From Margaritifera margaritifera (taxonomy: Eukaryota; Mollusca; Bivalvia; Unionida; Margaritiferidae): DNA of 64,000 bases. The stretch lies in assembly GCA_029931535.1 (NCBI GenBank), contig JAQPZY010001500.1, forward strand, positions 2,529,501 through 2,593,500. Reading direction: 5' to 3'. The translations under genes and the position numbers were made by a program. Positions within the stretch are counted from its first letter, which is position 1. Each line of letters starts with the position of its first letter. The notes beneath the pieces were generated by a model. The model did not search any database, had not been told where the DNA came from, and saw only the letters and a program-made list of their open reading frames with translations. Below, in pieces: positions 35,928 through 46,696 of this stretch.

Positions 35928-36437
35928 GTATTGAACATCACATACCTTATGAACCCATTTATAATGTACATCCCACTCCGCACAATCACCGCAAGTAAGC
36001 ATCTCTGCTATGTGGCAATTTACTATACAATTTTGGATATTATCCCAATGCTGACCAGCTCAGTAGACATGTATGTATGTTAAAAGTAACAAAATAGTTC
36101 CAGACACTTGGCCACTTTACTTTGTTTGTTTTCATGAGTTTCCAAGGTCAATCTAATATATGTCTTGATTGTAATTTAAAGTAAGTTAAATTCATAAAAA
36201 TATCCAAACGTGTTTTGCAAAATGTAAAATTGCTCATGCTCATTTGAGCAGATCAAATCTTCAGTTTCAGAGGCAAGTAAATACATACTAGTTTTGCATG
36301 TTTTCAAGTTCTTCAGTTTCAGAGGTAAGTAAATCTTGCATGTAGTCCACAATCCCATAATGCTTAAAGAGAAGTGATTGGTGTTGAAAACACTTGAATT
36401 TATGAAGTTTGATGTGCACCCCTGATGAATATGATAA

Positions 36438-36482
36438 AGTCAGAAATGCCATTGCATTATGCTCTGGCAAATCAGGGTCCAC
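36438..36482. repeat. Double-palindrome MITE fragment
   Basis: Only one decayed palindrome survives (gccattgcattatgctctgg, caaatcagggtcc). Confidence 0.5.
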
Positions 36483-36833
36483 ACTGGTTACTTGAAGGTA
36501 ATCATTTTTAAAAAAATAAAATGTGCAGGTCAGAGTGATGTGATCATTACATAATGATGTCAGTGATATGACATCGCTTGTTAACTGAATGTATCATAGT
36601 GTCATGACCTTTGGAAGAGATTGGACTTAAATGACATGGTTGTGACTTCTGTTTGTTATTAAATAATGAAGAACAAAAAAAATGATTATAAAATTTTAAT
36701 AATCGCAATAAGCAATAACAGTGAACGAATATTATAAATCAGCTAAAAGTATGCAAGACTTTAGGAAAACTTATGACCTGCTGTAAATCAGCTATGCATT
36801 CTTTTTGTTTTGGAAAACCAAATGTGATCTTAA

Positions 36834-37054
36834 TACCGTATATACTTGTGTATAAGCCAATACCAACTGCAAACTGCATAGACCCAGATCTGCCATCGCA
36901 TAATGCGCCGGCAGATCTGGGTCTGTGCAGTTTGTAAGGACTAATCAGTAGAACAAACAGCATAGACCCTGATCTGCCAGCACATTATGTGATGGCAGAT
37001 CAGGGTCAGTATTGTTTGCATTTGGACTGAGATTATACGCAAGTTAAGACGGTA
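36834..37054 (-). mobile_element. 221-bp double-palindrome MITE, copy 7
   Basis: TIR taccgtatatacttgtgtat at the left, caagttaagacggta at the right. CCCAGAT palindrome (36871-36934) first, then CCCTGAT (about 36954-37020). The intervening linker is taaggactaatcagtagaa. The clearest copy for folding. Confidence 0.88.
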
Positions 37055-37433
37055 GTCATTTTTGTTTGTTCTTTTGTTGTGGAAAACGAAATGTGATCTC
37101 AATAATTGTGTCATCCTGAGCAAATTTCACTCACCAGTGTACACTTTTCTTTTTGTATTTGATAAGAGGAGTCAGTGATCTTCAACCTGTGCAAATTTGA
37201 TGATTTTTTAAAATACTCATTCTATTATTTTATGGATAATTAGTAACCAGGTACATTTGCACATACTTTTCTCTGTAATGACCCTTACTTTGGGATAGAT
37301 ATTCAACTAAGAGTATTGCAAGAAAATATGTCCCAGCCTATATAATTTGTAAGTGATCCATTACCTATATAAAAATATCAATTTTTTTCAAAGGTAAATA
37401 CTCCAGAATTTCACAAGCGATTATCGTTAAATC

Positions 37434-37540
37434 ACAGGTGGAAGAAATAGCATTGATCTTGATATGCTGGTGCATTATGGGTAGATCTGGATCTGTGCTG
37501 TTCACACTTGGATGTGTATTAGACACAAACAAATGTAGTA
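37434..37540. repeat. Double-palindrome MITE, degenerate fragment
   Basis: Retains gcattgatcttgatatgctggtgcattatg and gtagatctggatctgtgctg-like halves of a palindrome, heavily eroded. Confidence 0.45.
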
Positions 37541-37879
37541 CTTCATATACATTTTATGTATTTTCCCAACACATCTCTTTCAGTGCCATACACAGTATAA
37601 ACCCTGAATGACAGCATTTTTGAAACAATTTTTAATCACTTATTTGTTTAATTTATTGCTTATGCATAATATTGGCAACAACATATAGAAGTATTCTATA
37701 GCATACTAACAGGGGGGCAGACGGGGCAGTTGCCACGGGTGCCGGCGGTCTTGGGGTGAAAAAACAGCTGATAAATAATTTGGGTCTCATATTCTTGCCC
37801 TTTGGGCCATCATCGTCGCCCCAGGCACCATTTACCCTTAGTATGCCACTGGAAGTACTGATTTTTCTACCTGGCAATG

Positions 37880-38110
37880 GGTGAGCTATAGTAGCTCAGT
37901 TGGTAGAGCATCAGGCTCACAATATAAGGGTCATGGGTTCTGTACCACTGCAGGCCAGCCTGGGTCAGCTGCCTTGGTGTGTCCTTGGAAAAGGCACTTA
38001 GCTCCTGTCTCCTCGGCATAATATAGCCAATGATGCATTAAAAGTGCTGTTAACACCAACAAAAAGAACCCCCAAACTACCTGACAGTGGAATGAATCTG
38101 GTCTTGCAGA
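37880..38110 (+). mobile_element. tRNA-derived SINE
   Basis: Box A tagctcagttgg (37892-37903) and box B ggttctgtacc (37936-37946) have tRNA-like spacing. After about 70 bp a non-tRNA body continues with gtgtccttggaaaaggcact, which resembles the tgtccttgggcaag motif common in metazoan SINE bodies. Acceptor-stem pairing is poor and the tRNA fold is not intact, so this is not a functional tRNA. The 3' end is uncertain. Confidence 0.75.
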
Positions 38111-38179
38111 AAATAAGTACAAGAAGTAAGCAGCTGACTGATAACTGGCGATAGGTGAATTCTAAAATAAAGGTTTTAG

Positions 38180-38393
38180 TACTGTCTATACTCACTTATA
38201 AGTCGGGTCCAACTGCAAACAACATAGACCCTGATCTGCCATCACATAATGTGCTGGCAGATGAGAGTCTGTGTTGTTTGTTCTACTTATTAATCCTAAC
38301 AAACTGCATATACCCAGATCTGCCAGCACATTATGCGATGGCACATCTGAGTCTATGCAGTTGCATCTGACTTATACACAAGTATAAACTGTA
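38180..38393 (+). mobile_element. Double-palindrome MITE, copy 8
   Basis: TIR tactgtctatactcacttat at the left, caagtataaactgta at the right. CCCTGAT palindrome first. 214 bp, with a short deletion near the right end. Confidence 0.85.
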
Positions 38394-38454
38394 CTTGTTA
38401 TTATATACGCACTTTTATGCTCTTTTATGTATCCATCTGTTCATATATCACTCA

Positions 38455-38935
38455 GTTCACCTTGTAACCTGAACTTATCTACATTAATTGAGGGAGGGTG
38501 ATCTTATTTGGTATGGTGTATTATGAGGATGAGTAGATGACATTTAAGGTTTTGGATTCTAGACGCAGTCCCTGAGGGGGAGGGGTTAGGGTCAAGGGTC
38601 ACATTTTCATAGATAATATGAACTTTTCCTTGTAATCTGAACTCCATCTACACCAAGGGGTGTGATCATATTTAGTGTGATTTTTCAAGTGGATGAGCAG
38701 CTGACAAGAGAGATTTTGGACTGGATGCAGCCCCTTGAAGAGGAGGGTGGTGGGGGTCAAAGGTCACATTTTCATAAGTAATATGGACTTATTCCTTGTA
38801 ACTTGCATTCCATCTACACTGACTGAAGGAGGGTCATCATATTTGGTATGATGTTTCATGAGGATGAGTAGATGAAAACAAAGATTTTGAGTCCTAAATG
38901 CATCTTTGGGGGTGTGGGGAGGGGGTTAAAAAATT
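38455..38935. repeat. ~167-bp tandem repeat, 3 units
   Basis: Units start cttgtaa(c/t)(c/t)tg at about 38463, 38630 and 38796. Each contains tctaca(c/t), gagggtgatc-like, gaggatgag(t/c)ag and gggtcaaaggtcacattttc. Confidence 0.8.
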
Positions 38936-39330
38936 TGCTGATATTTGCAATGGCTTCTATCTACAGTTGATATATTGTGAAAACAATTTTTGTCTTGCCT
39001 TCATTAGCATACGGTGAGACTTAGGTATCATTATTTTGGTGGCAGCATTGTTGTCAGGGATAGGATTTTGTCATTGTAACAAGCCAGGGGTGAAAATCCA
39101 CTGTGCTGTCTTTTCTTTTAGGCAGCCATGGGTGAAAAGAGAACTTGTGGCTATTTTGCCCATGGCTTGTGATGATGACTGCAAAAATTTTGTGTTGAAG
39201 TTTTGGAAAGGAGGGAAGCTGTATCATTGCAGGATTTGTCAGCAAAATCCTGGTGTATCACGTGTTTGGTGTTTGTTAAAGTATTTTCAGCTTTCAAGTT
39301 GAAATCAAACAATATATTGCTTCATTTCAG

Positions 39331-39474
39331 CTGTTTGTGATATTGGCACGGCAACATTTAAGTATGACATGAGGCGCCTCTCTGAGATTCTTACTTTTCC
39401 GAAAGCATGGTATCGTAGAAATCTTGCTCGACGTCTGTTCTTGGGAGATGAAAGTGGAGCATTTCTTGATGAAG
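39331..39474 (+). CDS. BLTP1: BLTP1 exon 13 of window
   Basis: Acceptor cttcatttcag. G plus CT gives Ala; then VCDIGTATFKYDMRRLSEIL, TFPKAWYRRNLARRLFLGDE and SGAFLDE, with G left before gtatca. Human ISAVCDIGSASFKYDMRRLS and AWYRRSIARRLFLGDQ match almost exactly. Confidence 0.98.
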
Positions 39475-39769
39475 GTATCATTTACAGAATAATAATTATG
39501 TTGATATCTTTGTTTGAAAGTTTTTAGCTTTAGCATATTTTTTGGTTACATATTGTTTTTAATTAGCTCACCTCTACGAAGAATAGGAGTGCTATTGTAC
39601 ATATAAAAGCATATACATATGTACAGCCTCACAGCATCTCAACCATTCTTTCTTCCTAGGACATAGGCAACAGTTTGGAGTTAGTTTCATACCACCTTCC
39701 AATGGGGAGGAGGAGGTTAAGGGGCCAACTTTGTACATGCACATTAATTGTAAATTCTTTGTTACGTTT

Positions 39770-40650
39770 TTACACTTAGCTCAGGTTTTTCCTCACCCTG
39801 TATATATATTGTTGTACCTGGAATCCTAAAACTGGGGAGGGGGTGCATCTTTACAACTACTACATCCTCATCACAAATGTAGGTCACTGTGACCCATATT
39901 TCATGCTTCACTGACTTTGGTTCAATTTTGTGTTTTAAGTTTATTTCTCAAGCTCTTTTCAAGCTAGAATCATCAAAGTGGACGATTGTATGCATCTCTA
40001 TTAGTACCACACCCTTAAAAAACAAGGTCACTGTGACCTGCATTTCACATTTTACTGGCTTAGGTTAAGTTTTTGCATGCTATGTAGGTACTATCCTATC
40101 AAGAAGCATGAAAATTGGGGGGGGGGGTGCTTCATGATAAGCACTACTCCCTCAGTGCAAAAGTAGGTAAGTATGGCTTTAATTTTATGCTTCACTGGCT
40201 TGTTTAAATTTTGTGTTTGATGTTCATTTCTCAGGCATGGTTCATGCTAGAATCATAAAATAGGTGATGAGATGCATATCTGTTAGTACCACACCCTTAC
40301 AACAAAAGAAGTTCATTGTGACCTATATTTGATCATTTACTGTCTTTGGTTAAGTTTTTACATTCATCTCATGGCATACCTAGAATCAGGAAACTTCTTG
40401 AGAGAATGCATGTTGATATCCTTGTAAATAAAGATAATCAATGACTTATATATCATACTTTTTTGACTGTTGACATTTTATGTTTAAAGTTCATTTATTG
40501 GGCGCTGTTTATGTTAGAATCATGAAACTTGATAACTGGATGCATTTCTGTTGATACCACACCTATACAATGTAGGTCACTGTAACCAACATTTTATGCT
40601 TTACTAACATAAGTTCAGTATTTATGTTTAGCTCATGACCACACAGTTTT
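39770..40650. repeat. Degenerate ~138-bp tandem array
   Basis: Six units marked by aggtcactgtgacc-like cores at about 39891, 40025, 40165, 40310, 40435 and 40573, with catttctcaggc and (c)tagaatcat(g)aaa in each unit. Confidence 0.7.
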
Positions 40651-42146
40651 GTCTGTGCTATATACATCCTAGACTACAAAGAAGCCCCTTTCTGACCAGT
40701 GCAGTTGGAAGTAGGAATAAATATGTTTATTCAGTGGTAAACTATCCATATTAATGACTATGCATTGCATATTGTGATAGGTTACCCTCAACAGGTTAAC
40801 TTTGTATTGTACATGTGAATGAGTATAGGGATTAGAAGAGTGGACTGCATGCATTTCATCTGAGGTCTCAGCTGTAGTGGCTAATCAAGGTAATTACTGA
40901 TGCTTGAACTCTTCTTTTAGTAGTGGTCTTACTGTTTGTCACTCCAGTGTTACTCAAAGCCTGTGACTTTCATCTAGTAGAATCTGATTTCTTGGGGTGG
41001 ACAATGATAATAGCTTCAGAACCAGATTTTAAGAATAATGATTTTTTTATATATAAAAAAATCAACAGAAAAACAAAATAAATCTCTGGTTTTTATCAAC
41101 TCATTATGATACCTCTACTTTGATATCATAAAAAGAATGTCCTTTGTTATTTTTTTGTTTTTTATGCCCTGTCACAGGGGCCAACATTTTGTTGTCAGGA
41201 TCACTTTAGTCTGAATTTATTTTGTGCATGGCAATTAATCTTTACAATGGCTACAGGAGGCTACTCAAAGATTCGTAGAGGTGAGTTATATCATTGATGA
41301 TTGCTCTCTAATTTAATAGAATCAGAATCGGAGAGCAAGATTTAAATGAACTTTTTGTGATATCAGAAGTGTACATCAAGTATTCCATCAGCATTTGCAT
41401 GATGAAATTATAAATTAATATCTTACTAATTTAAAAGGAAAATGACTTTTAAAAATTGTAAATTTAATTTAACTATATAGATTCAAAATGTATGAAATAA
41501 TAAACATTTAAGAACATAAAATTTGAGGCTTGAAGAACAAAGCTTGAGATACCATATAGCAGGTATTTTTAGTTGGTGGGGACATTTTAGTGATTTAACA
41601 CTCTAAGAATGAAATTGCAAAACTAAATTCCCTCAAAATTTATCATCTTATATACTATAATATTAACAGATCTGAAATTACAAAGATTACACTCCATAGT
41701 TTACACAAAATTTAACATCCTCACATGTATGTTGTCTGCATGAGGTTCAGTCTTGACTGCGAAAACTTCCTAATACTGTGACCGTTTTCATCTCATACAA
41801 TGCAAAATACAATTTTCTCTATGTCTAGCTTATGGTTTTATCATATTATTAAATCAGAATTTTTCTTAACCCATTTAAATCGATCTTATGAAGTAGCTTA
41901 ATAAATAGCCAAAATTTGATATTTTGCCCTGTCCCAGTTCTGACAAATGAATTTTCCTACAACTACGCTCATATGGAGATTTAGGTACTTATATTTGCAT
42001 TTCTCTGGATATATTTTTGAACAAACCTGACTAGCCAAATATTTTAATTTCATCTCAAACATTTGATACACATTTTTGCTTTTTTTTAAATTTAGCATTT
42101 ACTCAGAGCACAAAGTTTCTCATTAGAACCCAGTGGTATTCATAGT

Positions 42147-42560
42147 TAGCTAGATACCTGCAGCATCTGGTACATATTGAATGCTTAAAATAAATTGATA
42201 CATTCCAACACAAGCATTGCTAGATTGTACTTTAAATAACACATGATCCCATTGTTCAAATATTGGGATTCACCTTTTTTTATAGAAATAAACCCCTGTG
42301 CAAAATATGAAATTGTGGAGAGGAACCTAAAGAATAACTATCCAAAATTATTATAGCTAGATACCTGCAGCATCTGGTACATATTGAATGCTTAAAATAA
42401 ATTGATACATTCCAACACAAGCATTGCTAGATTGTACTTTAAATAACACATGATCCCATTGTTTAAATATTGGGATTCACCTTTTTTTATAGAAATAAAC
42501 CCCTGTGCAAAATATGAAATTGTGGAGAGGAACCTAAAGAGTAACTATCCAAAATTAAAA
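42147..42560. repeat. 207-bp tandem duplication
   Basis: Two almost identical copies start tagctagatacctgcagcat at 42147 and 42354. The second carries only a few changes, so the duplication is recent. Confidence 0.95.
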
Positions 42561-43969
42561 TCCCACATTTTGGACGGAATCAGTTTTAAGTCAGTGAAAA
42601 AATACTGCTGTGTGGTATATTGTAGCAGTGGCACCCACATGACTTTATGCTTCTTGATGTTGCCAATGCACATTATTAATCTAATTAAGATATTACAATA
42701 TCTGTCAATAGAAAAGTATTCACAATATATGTTTGTATTGCCATTGATGTTGCAACATGATACATATCACAATATGTATCATGGTACATACCTTGTGGTA
42801 ACTTTTATAGGAACAAATAAATGATTTACTTTACACTGTCATCATAATTTATTACTCTCTTACCAATTGCTTTCCAACCAAAGAAATAATTGTGTAGAGT
42901 ATTTCATTGTCACAAGTAACCATAATATACCAGTTGCCCGGTCTCGCAAATGGCCCATTTAGAAGATACACTCACTTCAAAAGAAAACCTCCTCTGCACT
43001 CACTTAAGAAGAAAACCTCATCTGAAAGGAACATTGTTTCCTGTTATATGTGGCTTGTACATTTCCCTTGACAGGTTGTCCCCAGCTATCATGATTCTTG
43101 AAACAGCCAAAATCAGTCACTCAGTGCAAATTTTTTAGGTTAATTTTAGACCAGGTACATGTCACAGATTGTGTTGGCATGCCATTAAACCATATTCTTA
43201 TATACATATAGATACTTCTCGTTGCCAACGAATCTGGAATTTACAAACTCCAAAACTCTACCCTACAGCTTATTTGTATTTATGCAAAAAAGCCACTACA
43301 GTTATTTTTTTTAAATGTTGGTATGAGTATACATCAAGTACTGCATTAGATCTGAAATGAGAGAGAGATAGAGAAAATACATGCTGTGATAACTCAGACC
43401 TTGAAAGCCATCAATTATACCTCAGTTATTTATTTTATTTCATTTCTCATTTATATATTTATTTATTTTAATTACCTATCAGACTTTTTATTTCTTCTCT
43501 TTTATTTCTTCTCAGACTACATTACATACAGTAAGGCTGAGCACTCGCAGTTTTTCTTTGGTGGGGGGGGGGGTAGGTAAACTAATTTCCAAGCTATATA
43601 CTAGTAAGTGGAGCCATTGACATGTCCGTGATGAGTATGCTAGTGTTCTGAGCTAGTGGCTGCCACATGACAGGGAATATAGTTGTGGAAATGGTACATG
43701 TACGTCGGTTAAGCCAAGATCAATTCAGGCACAGATGAGAACTGCATCAGCAACCAAACAGGCTCAGTGTTGTGTTTTACATGTACATAACTATGTGAAC
43801 TCTTGGTTCTGTTGATTTGACTTCATTAGTCATATTGTCAGCTCGATCCAGAAATAAGTACATGGTTTGAATTTCATGGTAAATTTCTGCGGGAAAAAAT
43901 TTGTTAATTTTGAAGGCTTTTTTCCACTTGGAATTTTATACATTGGTGATATATAGTAATCCTCCAGTC

Positions 43970-44050
43970 CATCCATCACTCATGAATACAACTAGTCCTG
44001 CAGTTGTTGATGGATTGTCATGAAACTTGGCAGATTTTGTGGTCATCACC

Positions 44051-44128
<78 letters not shown>

Positions 44129-46400
44129 CAAAATGCTTTGCTCCTACAATTTTTTTGTTGAGTTATTGACCCTTTTATCTTTTAACTAAAAGCAGTGTAT
44201 GACACAATCTTGTTAGTCCAGCTAGTCCTGCAGTTTTTGATGGATCGCCAGGAAGCTTATTATGTTCATCACCTGATGATACATATATCAACAAATCACT
44301 TTGCCCCTGCAATTTTTGTTGGAGTTATTTCCCTATTTGTGTTCTGCAGTTTAATATGGTTGATTACACAGTATTAATAGCACAACTAGTCCCACAGTTT
44401 TTAGCTTACCTGGCCATAAGGCCAAGTGAGTTTATGGTATGACACTGTGTCCATCGTGCATTATCTGTCTTGATTGGCTGAGCTTGTTAGCAGTCTGGAG
44501 GCCAGATTTCAGTTCCCATTTTGATCAGACTTGGATTATATGCTTATATTATCAATATCTCAGACAAGTTTGATAATTAGCAAAATCCATGTGTACTAAT
44601 GAGGTGTTCATGCATGTGAATGACTGAGGTGGTTTCCACTATGGAAGCCGTATTTCTTACCCAGTTTTGATCAAACTTGGAATATATGCTTATATTATCA
44701 AGATATACTGGTAGGGAAAATTTGATAATGAGCAAGATGCACATATATCAACAAGATGATTTTGAATCTGATTGGCTGAACTTATGACCACTCTGGCAGC
44801 CATAATTCTAATCTGATTTTGATCAAACATGGAATGTGGGCTTATATCATAAAGATCTTGGACAATTTCAAAATTTGCAGGATCTACACATATTAGTAAG
44901 GTGATCTTGCATCTGATTGGCTGAGCTTGTTACCACTCTTGAAGCTATATTTTTTATCTGATTTTGATCAGATTTCAAATATAGACTTATATTATCGAGA
45001 TCTTGCATAAGTTCAGTATTGCCATGGATCCAAGCATATTAATGCAGTGATCTTGCATGTCATTGGCTGGGCTTCATGCCACTCTAGAGACTGTATTCCT
45101 GATCCAATTTTGATCAAACTTGATCAATAGGCTTAAATCATTAAGATCTTGGATGAGAACAATTATGAGCAAGATCCATGCATATTAATGATGTGATTTT
45201 CCATCTGATTTGTTGAACTTGTAAATACTTTAACAACTCTATCTTTAATCATATTTGTATCAAACTTTGTGAATAGGTTTATGTCATGAAGATACATAAT
45301 ATATATATTTTTTTATTATGAGCAAGATCTACCCATATATTTATGATGTAATCTTGCATATGATTGGCTGAGCTTTTTTCCTCTTGAGAGAGTATTTCTG
45401 ACCAGATTTTAATCCAACTTGGTAAATAGGCTAATATCATCAAGATAATGGATGATTTTATTATCAGTGAGACCTTTGCATCTGATTGGCTGAGTTCTGG
45501 GTTTTTTGTCACTGTAGAGACAGTATCTTTGATCAAACTTGGTAAATAGGCCTATGTCTTCAAGATCTTGGTTAAGTATGATTATGGGAGAAATTCATGC
45601 ATATTAATGATGTGATCTTGCATCTGAATGACTGAGTTTGTCAACAATCTAGCAACTATATTTCTAATTAAATTTTGATCAAACTTGGTAAATAGTATTA
45701 TATTATCAAAATTTTGAATGAGTTTGATTATTGGCTAGATCATGCATATTAATGAGGTAATCTTATATATGATTGACTGTACCAGTTACCTCACTGGAGA
45801 TTGAATTCCAGTCAGATTTTACACCACCTAAAGCTTATATTATCATTGTCATAGACAGCTTTCATAATAAGTGACATCAGCACATAATAATGAGATCCCT
45901 TGCATCTGATTGGCTGAGCTTGTTACCTTTCTAGATGTAGAGATTATATTTCTCATATAGTTACTATACAACTTTTTACATGGGTTTATGTCATCAAGAT
46001 CTTAGATAACTTTGATTATGAGCAAGAGACTGGGCATATCATTTATGCCTTTATCTTTAGAAATAATATTTATCAGGATATTCTAAAATAGGTAAACTCA
46101 ACAATGATATGATGTGTGGGTGATAGTTTACAGCAGACATGTTCTTACTATACTGCATAAGCCTGCTTAGTGAAATGGTCAACTGTTAAGTTATGTTTGC
46201 CAGTTGAGAGATATCAGGCACACTTGAGCCTCTTATTGATGGATTGCCATGAAACTTGGTAAATATTATGGTCATCACCTGAAGATGCACCTGTTGACCA
46301 GTCACTTTGCTCCAGCAATTTTTGTTAGAGTTATTGATTTTTTTGTCTTGTAGCTTAATTCATTGTATGACACAGTTCAAAGTGATTAAGTCCCAAAGTT
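43970..46400 (+). mobile_element. Array-bearing repeat F1
   Basis: Terminal blocks with ctagtcctgcag(t)ttgttgatgg and ttgtggtcatcacctga at about 43990, 44217 and 46230 surround about ten degenerate ~146-bp units (44455-46030; landmarks tgattggctgagct, gcatattaatga, ttgatcaaacttgg). An agcttacctggcc block starts at 44403. The first terminal block contains the (TA)n run. No coding capacity seen. Confidence 0.7.
44053..44125. repeat. (TA)n microsatellite
   Basis: About 36 TA units, uninterrupted. Its position in the terminal block of F1 is just after gtcatcacctga. Confidence 0.95.
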
Positions 46401-46499
46401 ACGGAAATTATGGAATTATTCAGAGTTTATCGAAGATTCGTCTACATCATTTGAAAAAAAAAGAAGAAAAAGAATTCACACATTATCTGTGACAGAAAG

Positions 46500-46696
46500 A
46501 CACAACTTCTAAATCAAAACTGCATACACTGCCTTGCCTGCAGTTAGTGTGAAAAATCCGATGCAGAATGACAAAAAACTTGAGGAATGGGGAGCAAATT
46601 GCTTCTTCCACATTCCATCTCCACCCAATGATGGAGATGAATCTGTGGTTTTAAAAAGGTGTATAATGCTTCAGAAAATAAATCGAGGACAATGAT
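46500..46696 (+). other. Coding-like fragment between F1 and F2
   Basis: An open frame of about 58 codons ends in a TGA at 46696. It includes NPMQNDKKLEEWGANCFF and HIPSPPNDGDESVVLKR. A good acceptor (ccttgcctgcag) and a donor-like aaaaag|gtgtat flank the best part. The phase does not join exons 13 and 14. Not recognised. Confidence 0.25.

Larger units (their letters stand above)
35928..39330. other. Intron 12, 3.4 kb
   Basis: Holds MITE copies at 36834 and 38180, MITE fragments at 36438-36482 and 37434-37540, a SINE at 37880 and a 167-bp array at 38455. The region 38940-39330 has an open frame of no recognisable identity. Confidence 0.75.

Noticed and set aside
37880..37955. tRNA gene
   Set aside because: The A and B boxes are present but the stems do not pair, and the sequence continues as a SINE body.
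39036..39302. 88-codon open frame before exon 13
   Set aside because: No recognisable domain, no phase-compatible splice ends with exons 12 and 13, and exon 12 joins exon 13 directly in phase.
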